A stretch of 5,807 bases of DNA. Origin: Pseudomonadota bacterium (GTDB taxonomy: Bacteria; Bdellovibrionota; Bacteriovoracia; Bacteriovoracales; Bacteriovoracaceae). Position 1 is the stretch's first letter; each line of letters begins with the position of its first letter. The stretch spans positions 1-5,807 of the forward strand of contig JAEYUK010000154.1 of the NCBI GenBank assembly GCA_023432655.1, written 5' to 3'. Below are positions 1-5,564 of the stretch, one piece after another. The translations under genes were made by a program, and so were the position numbers. Under the pieces are notes generated by a model. It saw nothing but the letters and a program-made list of their open reading frames with translations. It searched no databases and was not told the DNA's origin.

Positions 1-728
1 ATAATTGAGCCTTTTCCAATCACAGTCTGACCGCCGAGAATGGTAGAATTGGCATAAATTACGACATCGTCTTCAATGGTAGGATGTCGTTTTACGGATT
101 GAAGCTTTTTCTTAACCGAAAGGGCCCCTAGAGTGACCCCTTGATAGATCTTAACATTCTTTCCTATGTGAGATGTTTCTCCAATGACCACACCTGTTCC
201 GTGGTCGATGAAAAAGCTCTCAGAAATAGTGGCCCCAGGGTGAATGTCTATTCCTGTTTTCTGATGAGCATATTCGCTCAAAAGTCTCGGAAGGAGCGGG
301 ATTTTTAAATTAAAGAGAGCATGGGCCAGACGATACATGCAGACGGCGTAAAAGCCCGGGTAAGTGATGATAACTTCTTCCAGACTGTAGGCCGCGGGAT
401 CACCATTTAATGCCGCTTCCGCATCCAGGTCAAGGATACGGGCGAGTTCAGGTATTTGATTAAAAAATGCTTCAACAGCTTGAGCAGAATCGTAGGGAGA
501 TTCCTTTTGTAATACGGCCACCGATTCAAAATAATGAATGAACCTTTTTTTAAGTGCTTCCACCGCCGCTTCGGTCTGGGCCAGATCCATATGTCCTAGA
601 AAACCTTTCTGTGGGAAGAGAAGACAAATAATTTCGTCTGCTGATTGCCTAACTTCCATAACATTCATGATTAAAGAGGCGTTTTTCAAGCGATCAGCGT
701 ATAAAAACTGGGCAAGTTTTGAAGACAT
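1..728 (-). CDS. cysE: Serine O-acetyltransferase (CysE/EpsC-like), C-terminus cut by window edge
   Basis: Transfers acetyl from acetyl-CoA to L-serine, giving O-acetylserine, the cytoplasmic step before cysteine synthase. Reading the minus strand from ATG at 728 gives 242 codons open to the window edge. The N-terminal half (about 1-140) is the helical domain. From about 155 the left-handed beta-helix with hexapeptide repeats begins: GIDIHPGATI (159-168), IDHGTGVVIGETSHIG (174-189), VKIYQGVTLGALSV (192-205), KRHPTIEDDVVIYANSTILG (213-232). By family comparison D161, H176 and H215 match the catalytic Asp/His pair and the active-site His of E. coli CysE. The insertion between GVTLGALSV and KRHPTI is longer than in E. 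coli and resembles the long-loop class found in Bacteroidetes and protists. The missing end would carry the last repeats and the C-terminal tail that docks into CysK. The start is supported by AAAAGG about 6 bases upstream. cysK diverges 62 bp away, which supports the call. Confidence 0.93.
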   Translation of the reverse strand, partial: MSSKLAQFLYADRLKNASLIMNVMEVRQSADEIICLLFPQKGFLGHMDLAQTEAAVEALKKRFIHYFESVAVLQKESPYDSAQAVEAFFNQIPELARILDLDAEAALNGDPAAYSLEEVIITYPGFYAVCMYRLAHALFNLKIPLLPRLLSEYAHQKTGIDIHPGATISESFFIDHGTGVVIGETSHIGKNVKIYQGVTLGALSVKKKLQSVKRHPTIEDDVVIYANSTILGGQTVIGKGSI

Positions 729-750
729 ATGGGACCTTTTGCAGTATAAA
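722..750 (+). promoter_or_regulatory. Candidate sigma-70 promoter of cysK, overlapping cysE start
   Basis: AAGACA (722-727, 4 of 6 to TTGACA), a 17 bp spacer, then TATAAA (745-750, 5 of 6 to TATAAT). Transcription would begin near 757 and give a leader of about 34 bases that includes the cysK ribosome site. The -35 lies over the first codons of divergent cysE, and the -10 overlaps the minus-strand TATACT. The leader is too short for a riboswitch or T-box. Assigned from consensus only. Confidence 0.45.
735..748 (-). promoter_or_regulatory. cysE Shine-Dalgarno and possible -10 element
   Basis: On the minus strand AAAAGG (740-735) lies six bases before the cysE ATG and is a good ribosome binding site. 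Just upstream, TATACT (748-743) matches a sigma-70 -10 hexamer in 5 of 6 positions. I see no acceptable -35 at 16-18 bp, and a transcript from this -10 would start inside the ribosome site, so the true promoter may lie elsewhere. The ribosome site is the firm part of this entry. Confidence 0.35.
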
Positions 751-778
751 AATCTCACAACAAAGTACATTAACACGT

Positions 779-783
779 AGGGA
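779..783 (+). promoter_or_regulatory. Ribosome binding site that fixes the cysK start
   Basis: AGGGA followed by a 7-base spacer to ATG at 791. The reading frame stays open upstream to a TTG at 719, but that codon has no ribosome site, lies inside divergent cysE and precedes the candidate promoter's -10. The extra 24 residues have no counterpart in cysteine synthases. This site therefore picks 791. Confidence 0.8.
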
Positions 784-790
784 TATATCA

Positions 791-1825
791 ATGGATCTTC
801 GCACAAAACTTAAATCTACCGGTCTTTTACAAGTCATCGGTAATACCCCAATGATGAAAATACATAGCTTAAGTGCCCTTACTGGCAGTGAGATTTTCAT
901 GAAGTGCGAAAATTTAAATCCCGGTGGTACGATCAAAGATCGCCCTGCTCTCAATATGGTGGTTGAGGCGATCGCAAATGGCGTTCTTAAGCCTGGAATG
1001 ACGATCGTTGAAGGCACGGCCGGAAATACTGGTATTGGACTTGCGATGGTGGGGAAGGCGTTAGGACATAAGGTTATTGTGGTTATGCCGAAAGGGATGG
1101 CACCAGAAAAACATAAAATTCTAAAACTTTATGGCGCAGAAATTGTAGAAACAGATGCTGTTCCCTTTTCTAATGATGCTCACTTTTTCAAGGTGGGTAA
1201 AAAAATCGGTCAGAGTTCTCCAGACTACTGGTGGGCCAATCAGTTTGATAACCCAGATAACTATCTCGCTCACTACAAGTCCACAGCACCAGAGATGTAT
1301 GAGCAGATGGACGGCCGGATTGATGCTGTCGTTGTTGCAGCCGGATCAGGTGGAACACTTGCTGGTGTTTCAAAATACATGAAAGAAAAAAACGATAATA
1401 TTAAAATCATCGTTCCAGATCCTATGGGGTCAGGAATTGTGAACTTCTTTAATAAAGGCACCTGGGACTCTGATGGTTCTTATACGATGACTGAAGGAGT
1501 AGGGATCACCCGTTTCACAGAAAATTTTGCTCAAATCAAACAAGATAAGTGCTACACCATCAGTGATCAGCTCTTAACATCTTTGGCGATGTACCTTCGT
1601 GAAAAAGAAGGCCTGGTCATGGGTATGAGTTCCATGCTGAATCTGGCCGGAGCATTTAGCACTGCCTTGAGACAAGGTCCGGGTCAGCGCATCTGTACTT
1701 TCCTTTGTGATGGAGGAGAGCGTGCCGTTTCAAAAATCTATAATCCAGAATTCCTCGCCGAGAAAAAAATCGACGGCTCTCTTCTTCCTGAAAAAGAAAT
1801 TGTAGAGTTATTTAAAAACTTCTGA
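791..1825 (+). CDS. cysK: Cysteine synthase (O-acetylserine sulfhydrylase), PLP-dependent
   Basis: Converts O-acetylserine and sulfide to cysteine and acetate in the cytoplasm. The 344-residue product is a fold-type II PLP enzyme. Seen in order: IGNTP (16-20); NPGGTIKDR (43-51) with Schiff-base lysine K49; TAGNTG (76-81), the loop that binds substrate carboxylate; GSGGT (185-189), the PLP phosphate loop; and GMSSM (278-282) with the serine expected near the pyridine nitrogen. Classic CysK reads EPTSGNTG where this protein reads EGTAGNTG. It also has KDRPALNMV after the lysine, a VPFSN stretch (124-128) and a C-terminal CDGGERAVSKIYNPEFL segment (307-323). These place it in the subgroup that includes alphaproteobacterial CysK-like enzymes and a yeast mitochondrial homologue rather than the E. 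coli CysK/CysM type. A beta-replacement enzyme with a different acceptor is possible, but divergent cysE makes cysteine synthesis the best reading. The gene ends directly against the convergent HD-GYP gene. Confidence 0.9.
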   Translation: MDLRTKLKSTGLLQVIGNTPMMKIHSLSALTGSEIFMKCENLNPGGTIKDRPALNMVVEAIANGVLKPGMTIVEGTAGNTGIGLAMVGKALGHKVIVVMPKGMAPEKHKILKLYGAEIVETDAVPFSNDAHFFKVGKKIGQSSPDYWWANQFDNPDNYLAHYKSTAPEMYEQMDGRIDAVVVAAGSGGTLAGVSKYMKEKNDNIKIIVPDPMGSGIVNFFNKGTWDSDGSYTMTEGVGITRFTENFAQIKQDKCYTISDQLLTSLAMYLREKEGLVMGMSSMLNLAGAFSTALRQGPGQRICTFLCDGGERAVSKIYNPEFLAEKKIDGSLLPEKEIVELFKNF

Positions 1826-1837
1826 TTATTCTTTTTC
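1790..1837. terminator. Inverted repeat across abutting convergent stop codons, possible bidirectional terminator
   Basis: GAAAAAGAA (1790-1798) is exactly complementary to TTCTTTTTC (1829-1837). Inside the 30-base loop, AGTT and AACT can pair as a second short stem. The right arm is T-rich for cysK transcripts and the left arm is T-rich for transcripts from the other side. The arms arise because both proteins encode Glu-Lys-Glu near their C-termini. There is almost no GC in the stem, so intrinsic termination is uncertain, but no other terminator candidate is visible at this junction. Confidence 0.3.
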
Positions 1838-3163
1838 GATAAATAGATTCTTAAGCTTCTTCAGCATGTCTATGTCCAGTTGCATGGACTTAGTCATGTT
1901 GTCGTCCAGGAGTTTCAGAAGAGCTTCACGGGGAGTCATGCCAGGATTGCCTGGTCTTAGACATGTGAGGTTGTCAAAAGCATTACCAATTGCGAGTACT
2001 CTGGCTTCCGGACAGATTTTAGGGCCCGAAAGACCCTTGGGGTAACCTGTTCCATTAAGTGCTTCGTGATGTTGCAAAATGGCCTTAAGTGAATTATCAG
2101 GTAAAACGATTCGTCTCATCTTAATAATTTCTACCGAAAACTCAGGGTGTTTCTTGAAGGATTCCTTGGCCGTATTGGTGAGTTCTTCTTCAGGGATATC
2201 AGCAATTTCAGGTGGAAGATTAATTTTACCTATGTCATGAAGAAGACCTGCCAAGGCCACTTCGTTAGGGTTTGGAAGACCTAACACCATAGCAAAAAGA
2301 CCCGCGTAAGTGGAAACATTAGACAGATGAAGGTAGAAGTTCTTCTCCTGATTGATCATGGAGTTAACTCTACTAGCGACATCCTGATTAGAGTCTTCTA
2401 TGAGAATTTGAATGATCTCTTTAACTTCGTTCAAAAGGACCTGAGAAGCGGCGAAGGTATTTTCCTTCGAGTCTTCAATGAACATATCCGAGATCAAATC
2501 GCGCACACAGTTTTCCAATTTATCTTGCTTATCAGTTTCCGATAAAGCACCCGGCTTCATCATGTCTTTCAACACCTGTGCGGTATAGGCGCGAAACTTT
2601 TCAACTTCGTCTTTTTTCACGAAGAGGGTGTTCTGGTTACTTTCTTTGAGCTTATCAAATTTCTCACTGCTAATAGGATCACCGGAGTGAGAGAAGTGAA
2701 GAAGCTTGTTACTCATTGGCAAATAAACTTTCAGGGCAAAATCTAAAACAACTCCAGGTTTTAAGTCGGCCACTTTAATCGCCTTGTATTCGCGGAGTTC
2801 AGGGAGCATGGAGAAAATTTGTTCATTGTCCATCGCTCGTAGAAGATCGGCCTTCTCCCAAGGAAGTAAAAAGGCCTGGGTGAAACCATTTTTTATTAAC
2901 CGCTTCTTATCAAAGGTTTTTTTATCTAAAGCGATGAAAAAAATCGAGGTATTGGGATAAACGCTTCGAAGCGTCTGGGCCAGTTCCAGATTAGAGATTT
3001 CGGAAGAAGGATAGCACAGGATAACATCTGGGGTGTAGGCCAGAGGTTCAAGCATTTGATCCAAGTCATAAGGAAGATAATCAAGGGCCGCAGCGACCCG
3101 CTTAATTTCCGGATGGACTTGTTCTGGTTGTGCTCCGTAAATTGTTATATGGAAGTTTTTCAC
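1826..3163 (-). CDS. Pseudo-receiver/HD-GYP domain protein (cyclic-di-GMP signalling or derived role)
   Basis: A 445-residue cytoplasmic protein with no membrane segment. Residues 1-115 have a receiver-like alternating pattern, but Y51 stands where the phospho-Asp should be, the acidic pair after strand 1 is missing (Y9-G10) and the Lys before the final Pro is L100, so it is probably not phosphorylated. Residues 125-190 form a small domain starting YKAIKVADLKPG, of a type often seen before HD-GYP domains. Residues 275-445 are HD-GYP: H279, HDIGK (309-313), HP (339-340), HHE (365-367), GTGYP (371-375) and IGNAFDNLT (392-400). HD-GYP enzymes hydrolyse cyclic-di-GMP at a two- or three-metal site. 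Here N394 replaces the Asp of the usual VADxxD motif, a likely metal ligand, so activity is uncertain and it may be a sensor or a scaffold. The start is GTG at 3163, the first possible standard start after an in-frame TGA, with no Shine-Dalgarno. The gene is convergent with cysK at zero spacing, and the YeeZ-like gene lies 57 bp upstream on the same strand. Confidence 0.88.
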   Translation of the reverse strand: MKNFHITIYGAQPEQVHPEIKRVAAALDYLPYDLDQMLEPLAYTPDVILCYPSSEISNLELAQTLRSVYPNTSIFFIALDKKTFDKKRLIKNGFTQAFLLPWEKADLLRAMDNEQIFSMLPELREYKAIKVADLKPGVVLDFALKVYLPMSNKLLHFSHSGDPISSEKFDKLKESNQNTLFVKKDEVEKFRAYTAQVLKDMMKPGALSETDKQDKLENCVRDLISDMFIEDSKENTFAASQVLLNEVKEIIQILIEDSNQDVASRVNSMINQEKNFYLHLSNVSTYAGLFAMVLGLPNPNEVALAGLLHDIGKINLPPEIADIPEEELTNTAKESFKKHPEFSVEIIKMRRIVLPDNSLKAILQHHEALNGTGYPKGLSGPKICPEARVLAIGNAFDNLTCLRPGNPGMTPREALLKLLDDNMTKSMQLDIDMLKKLKNLFIEKE

Positions 3164-3169
3164 AATGAC

Positions 3170-3198
3170 ATTATAGAGTAATAAAGAAAAATTAAGAA
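3170..3198 (-). promoter_or_regulatory. Leaderless promoter of the HD-GYP gene
   Basis: On the minus strand a perfect -10 TATAAT (3175-3170) ends six bases before the GTG start at 3163, so the normal initiation point falls on the G of GTG. A weak -35, TTCTTA (3198-3193, 3 of 6), sits 17 bp upstream. No purine-rich ribosome site exists between the -10 and the start. The mRNA is therefore expected to begin at its start codon. This also gives the gene its own promoter separate from the gene upstream. Confidence 0.55.
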
Positions 3199-3220
3199 TT
3201 CATTTCTTTATTCGAGTGTT

Positions 3221-3904
3221 TTAGTCAAAAAGAAGCTCTTTAAATTTATAATAAACTGCGCTTTCTTTATTACTGACCGGCGTTTTTTGGGACTGATCGG
3301 TTTGATCAAAATCAGGAAGAGCAAGGTTGTTTCGGAGACAATATTCCCGGTAAAACATTTCTCGAGAGGGGTGATCAGCGGAAAGTACCGGGAAAATGGT
3401 ATGACTAAGCTTCAACTCAATCACTTTTTTGGTGAAACCTATGGCATCCGATAAATGGAGAAGGTTAACCGGCCAGTGACGGCCTGGAAGATTTTGTCGG
3501 CCACTTAGACTCTTTCCGGGGTGGCGCTCTTTTCCGTAAAGCCCCCCAAAGCGAAGAATGGTCCAATTTCGGAAGGTACTTTTTACCCATTCCTCCTGAT
3601 GAATGAGGCCGCCAGAAGTTGAACTGATAAAAATCAGCCACGCATTTTCTTCCCAGGCCCAGGATTCAAACCAGCTAAGTTCTTCCGGAAAAGGCGGAAT
3701 ATTTAAAATTACGATATCAGTTTTTAAAAGGGAAGAATTGGGAAGTACCGGGTAGGAAAGGAGTTGAGCGTTGATTCCCTCTCGTATGAAAGCTTCTTTT
3801 TTTGCTATGGTGGTCGTAGTTCCCTGAACTTCGTGTCCCTCTTTTATGAGCTCACGCGCCAGATCTTCACCAAACCAACCTAAACCAATAACACTTATTC
3901 TCAT
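3221..3904 (-). CDS. YeeZ-like NAD(P)-binding Rossmann protein (extended-SDR relative)
   Basis: A 227-residue soluble protein. It opens with MRISVIGLGWFGEDLA, a beta strand followed by a GxGxxG dinucleotide-binding loop (G7, G9, G12), which fixes the start at M1. Further landmarks of extended short-chain dehydrogenases and epimerases follow: VILNIPP (65-71), FISSTSGG (92-99), LRFGGLYGKERHPGKSL (117-133) and PVNLLHLSDAIGF (145-157). The RFGGLYG...VNLLHLSDA pattern resembles the YeeZ family, annotated as NAD-dependent epimerase-like with unknown substrate. The catalytic YxxxK of extended SDRs is not visible after SSTSGG, and the protein is shorter than typical YeeZ (about 270 residues), so it may bind cofactor without standard SDR chemistry. 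No Shine-Dalgarno precedes the ATG. It lies upstream of the HD-GYP gene on the same strand and could be co-transcribed with it, but that gene has its own promoter and no functional link is evident. Confidence 0.75.
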   Translation of the reverse strand: MRISVIGLGWFGEDLARELIKEGHEVQGTTTTIAKKEAFIREGINAQLLSYPVLPNSSLLKTDIVILNIPPFPEELSWFESWAWEENAWLIFISSTSGGLIHQEEWVKSTFRNWTILRFGGLYGKERHPGKSLSGRQNLPGRHWPVNLLHLSDAIGFTKKVIELKLSHTIFPVLSADHPSREMFYREYCLRNNLALPDFDQTDQSQKTPVSNKESAVYYKFKELLFD

Positions 3905-3910
3905 TCGGTC

Positions 3911-3940
3911 ATTTAACCATTTTTCTTATAAAAGTGTCGA
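3911..3940 (-). promoter_or_regulatory. Candidate leaderless promoter of the YeeZ-like gene
   Basis: On the minus strand TCGACA (3940-3935, 5 of 6 to TTGACA), an 18 bp spacer and TTAAAT (3916-3911, 4 of 6 to TATAAT), then six bases to the ATG at 3904. The geometry matches the HD-GYP promoter and would make a leaderless mRNA. A rival reading uses TATAAG as the -10 with TTAACT 16 bp upstream, giving a leader of about 20 bases that still lacks a Shine-Dalgarno. Confidence 0.35.
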
Positions 3941-3955
3941 TAAACGAGTTAAAAT
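3926..3955 (+). promoter_or_regulatory. Weak candidate promoter of the small coiled-coil gene
   Basis: TAAAAT (3950-3955, 5 of 6 to the -10 consensus), with TTATAA (3926-3931, 3 of 6) 18 bp upstream. It would start transcription near 3962, just ahead of the strong ribosome site AGGGAGA (3966-3972). It overlaps the divergent YeeZ-like promoter in the 72 bp between the two genes. The -35 is poor, so this is a tentative call. Confidence 0.25.
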
Positions 3956-3976
3956 CTCACTCAACAGGGAGATGTC

Positions 3977-4219
3977 ATGAAATTTTTTGCACTTGTCCTC
4001 TTACTTGGTTCATTTCAGTCATACGCACAAATTAAAAGCGGATACCTCACTCCCGAAGATCAAAAGTATTATAAAAACGACTCTTTTGATGGGAATAATC
4101 AAAGGGAACGGATTGATAGCCTGGTCAAAGAAACGAATAAATTACACGGCGAATTAGCGGCAGTGAAAGCTGAGCTACAACTTCTTAAAAAAGAATTAGA
4201 AGATCTTAAGAAGAAATGA
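3977..4219 (+). CDS. Small secreted coiled-coil protein, unknown function
   Basis: An 80-residue product that I do not recognise as a named family. Residues 1-17 are a Sec signal peptide (Lys2, hydrophobic FFALVLLLG core, cleavage after SYA17 before Q18). There is no lipobox cysteine, so it should be free in the periplasm or exported. Residues 18-42 are polar and tyrosine-containing. From 46 to 77 hydrophobic residues keep perfect a/d heptad spacing: I46, L49, T53, L56, L60, V63, L67, L70, L74, L77, with only T53 polar. The flanks are rich in Lys and Glu, and the chain ends in three lysines. This predicts a parallel oligomeric coiled coil, about 60 residues in the mature form. An excellent ribosome site, AGGGAGA, with correct spacing supports a real gene. 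The shape recalls the trimerisation segment of CpoB or a miniature Lpp-like rod, but homology is not claimed. tesA begins 101 bp downstream on the same strand. Confidence 0.78.
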   Translation: MKFFALVLLLGSFQSYAQIKSGYLTPEDQKYYKNDSFDGNNQRERIDSLVKETNKLHGELAAVKAELQLLKKELEDLKKK

Positions 4220-4320
4220 ACGATATCATACAAATGTTTTAATCAAAATTCATTTTGTAGTAACTATATCCCCTTATTGGTAGGATATTCTGTCAGGTCA
4301 TTTTTAAATGAAGGGTTCGT

Positions 4321-4911
4321 ATGAAATTCATTCTGGGTTTAATCCTCCTCGTTTCTTTTTCTGCTCAAGCACAGACGATTCTTTTTCTAGGCGATTCTTT
4401 GACTGAAGGTTATCAGCTCGCGAAAGAAGAAGCCTATCCGGCGCTGATTGAAAATGAACTTAAGAAAAAACACAAGACTGTTAAAGTCATTAATGGAGGA
4501 GTCAGCGGAGCGACTTCGGCCTCTGGTATGAAACGTCTGGATTGGTATCTTAAGGCCAAGCCCGATATTATGGTGCTGGCCCTTGGTGCTAATGATGGTT
4601 TACGTGGGTTGAAACTGACTGATACTGAAAAGAATCTTTCTCTCGTGATAGAAAAGGCCCAGGCCAAAGGGATATCTGTCATTCTGGCAGGGATGCAGAT
4701 GCCGACAAATATGGGTATCAAATACCGAGACGAGTTTCAAAAGATGTTTCCCAAAGTCGCTAAGAAATATTCCATTAAGTTAATCCCCTTCCTCCTCGAA
4801 GGAGTGGGGGCCGTGCCTGAGCTAAATCTTCCTGACGGGATTCATCCCAATGCTAAGGGACACAAGATCATGGCCCAAACTGTCCTGAAAGTATTGGAGA
4901 CTGAATTATGA
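4321..4911 (+). CDS. tesA: TesA-type SGNH-hydrolase esterase, periplasmic
   Basis: A 196-residue esterase/lysophospholipase/thioesterase of the GDSL/SGNH family. Residues 1-17 are a signal peptide ending AQA, so the mature enzyme starts at Q18 in the periplasm. Block I is FLGDSLTEGY (22-31) with nucleophile S26. Block II is GGVSGATS (59-66) with oxyanion glycine G60. Block III is LGANDGLRG (88-96) with oxyanion asparagine N91. Block V is LPDGIHPNAKGH (170-181) with D172 and H175 completing the triad. All four SGNH residues are present, and length and layout match E. coli TesA. The ribosome site AAGGG (4311-4315) lies five bases before the ATG. In the 101 bp upstream I see no convincing promoter or terminator, so transcription may continue from the coiled-coil gene. 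The stop overlaps the ybbA start, which joins it to the ABC transporter genes. Natural substrate is unknown; hydrophobic esters or lysolipids are most likely. Confidence 0.93.
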   Translation: MKFILGLILLVSFSAQAQTILFLGDSLTEGYQLAKEEAYPALIENELKKKHKTVKVINGGVSGATSASGMKRLDWYLKAKPDIMVLALGANDGLRGLKLTDTEKNLSLVIEKAQAKGISVILAGMQMPTNMGIKYRDEFQKMFPKVAKKYSIKLIPFLLEGVGAVPELNLPDGIHPNAKGHKIMAQTVLKVLETEL

Positions 4912-5564
4912 TGAGAGTTTCGAATTTAAGAAAAAGTTATGGTCAAGGGGAAGCCCGCTTTGAAGTCTTGAAAGGGATTAATCTTGGGATTGCTAAAGGG
5001 GAAACCGTAGCTCTGATAGGTAAGTCCGGTTCTGGTAAATCAACACTTCTCTCACTGCTTGCCGGTTTAGATCGCCCCGATTCAGGTGAGATTTTTGTTC
5101 AAGACAAACCGATCACTTCTATGAGTGAAGGAGAGCTGACGAGCTTTCGCGCTCACCATATGGGCATCGTTTTTCAACAGTTCCATTTGGTTTCAACCTT
5201 AACAGCGCTTGAGAATGTCTTACTGCCTTTGGAACTTTTAAAACGTGAGAACGCTTTGAAAGAAGCTCAGGAACTTTTAGATAGTGTAGGCTTAAGTCAT
5301 CGCTCCCATCATCTTCCTTCGGAAATGAGTGGAGGAGAGTGCCAGCGCGTGGCCATTGCCAGGGCCTTGGCGATTAAACCGAGTATCCTCTTTGCTGATG
5401 AACCCAGCGGGAACCTTGATGAAGAAACCGGCGATAAGGTGATGGAGCTTTTATTTAAAATGGTCGCAACCACCGGAACGACCTTGGTGCTGGTCACCCA
5501 TGATCAGGATCTGGCCCGGAAATGCTCCCGGATTATTCATCTGGAGCACGGGAGCCTTCTGTGA
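4908..5564 (+). CDS. ybbA: ABC transporter ATP-binding protein, YbbA/LolD/MacB type
   Basis: A 218-residue cytoplasmic ATPase that would drive the permease encoded next. All motifs are intact: Walker A GKSGSGKST (38-46), Q-loop Q90 in VFQQFHL, signature MSGGE (140-144), Walker B ILFADE (160-165) with catalytic E165, D-loop SGNLD (167-171) and H-loop H198 in VTHD. The LxxLDxPxSG stretch after Walker A and the VFQQFHLVSTLTALENV segment (88-104) are typical of the MacB/LolD/YbbA group, whose permeases are FtsX-like. The signature begins with Met rather than the common Leu, a mild change. The start ATG overlaps the tesA stop as ATGA and is preceded by GGAGA (4896-4900) with a 7-base spacer; a second ATG follows directly and cannot be excluded. 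LolD is the main alternative, but the tesA neighbour and the YbbP-like permease favour YbbA. Confidence 0.92.
   Translation: MMRVSNLRKSYGQGEARFEVLKGINLGIAKGETVALIGKSGSGKSTLLSLLAGLDRPDSGEIFVQDKPITSMSEGELTSFRAHHMGIVFQQFHLVSTLTALENVLLPLELLKRENALKEAQELLDSVGLSHRSHHLPSEMSGGECQRVAIARALAIKPSILFADEPSGNLDEETGDKVMELLFKMVATTGTTLVLVTHDQDLARKCSRIIHLEHGSLL

Noticed and set aside
538..780. Plus-strand open frame of 80 codons
   Set aside because: Lies antisense within cysE, whose frame carries clear acetyltransferase sequence; composition is not protein-like and there is no ribosome site.
719..790. A 24-residue N-terminal extension of cysK from TTG at 719
   Set aside because: No ribosome site, inside divergent cysE and upstream of the probable transcription start; ATG at 791 has AGGGA at proper spacing and matches family length.
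729..790. Riboswitch or T-box leader for the cysteine genes
   Set aside because: Available leader is about 34 bases or less, with no conserved T-box or SAM-riboswitch elements.
694..1017. Minus-strand open frame of 107 codons across the cysE-cysK gap
   Set aside because: Overlaps both real starts and has no recognisable domain; a shadow of cysK codon usage.
2327..2545. Plus-strand open frame of 72 codons inside the HD-GYP gene
   Set aside because: Antisense shadow with no ribosome site and no domain.
3972..3974. ATG five bases before the coiled-coil gene start as an alternative start
   Set aside because: Out of frame with the signal peptide and inside the ribosome site.
4244..4257. Palindrome CAAAATTCATTTTG after the coiled-coil gene as a terminator
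   Set aside because: Stem is almost all A-T with a tiny loop and no T-tract follows; too weak to call.
4220..4320. Promoter for tesA in the intergenic gap
   Set aside because: TAGGAT and TTAAAT hexamers occur, but none has a -35 at acceptable spacing; left uncalled, though a non-sigma-70 promoter cannot be excluded.
4434..4721. Minus-strand open frame of 95 codons inside tesA
   Set aside because: Complement of the conserved SGNH blocks, so the plus-strand reading is the real one.
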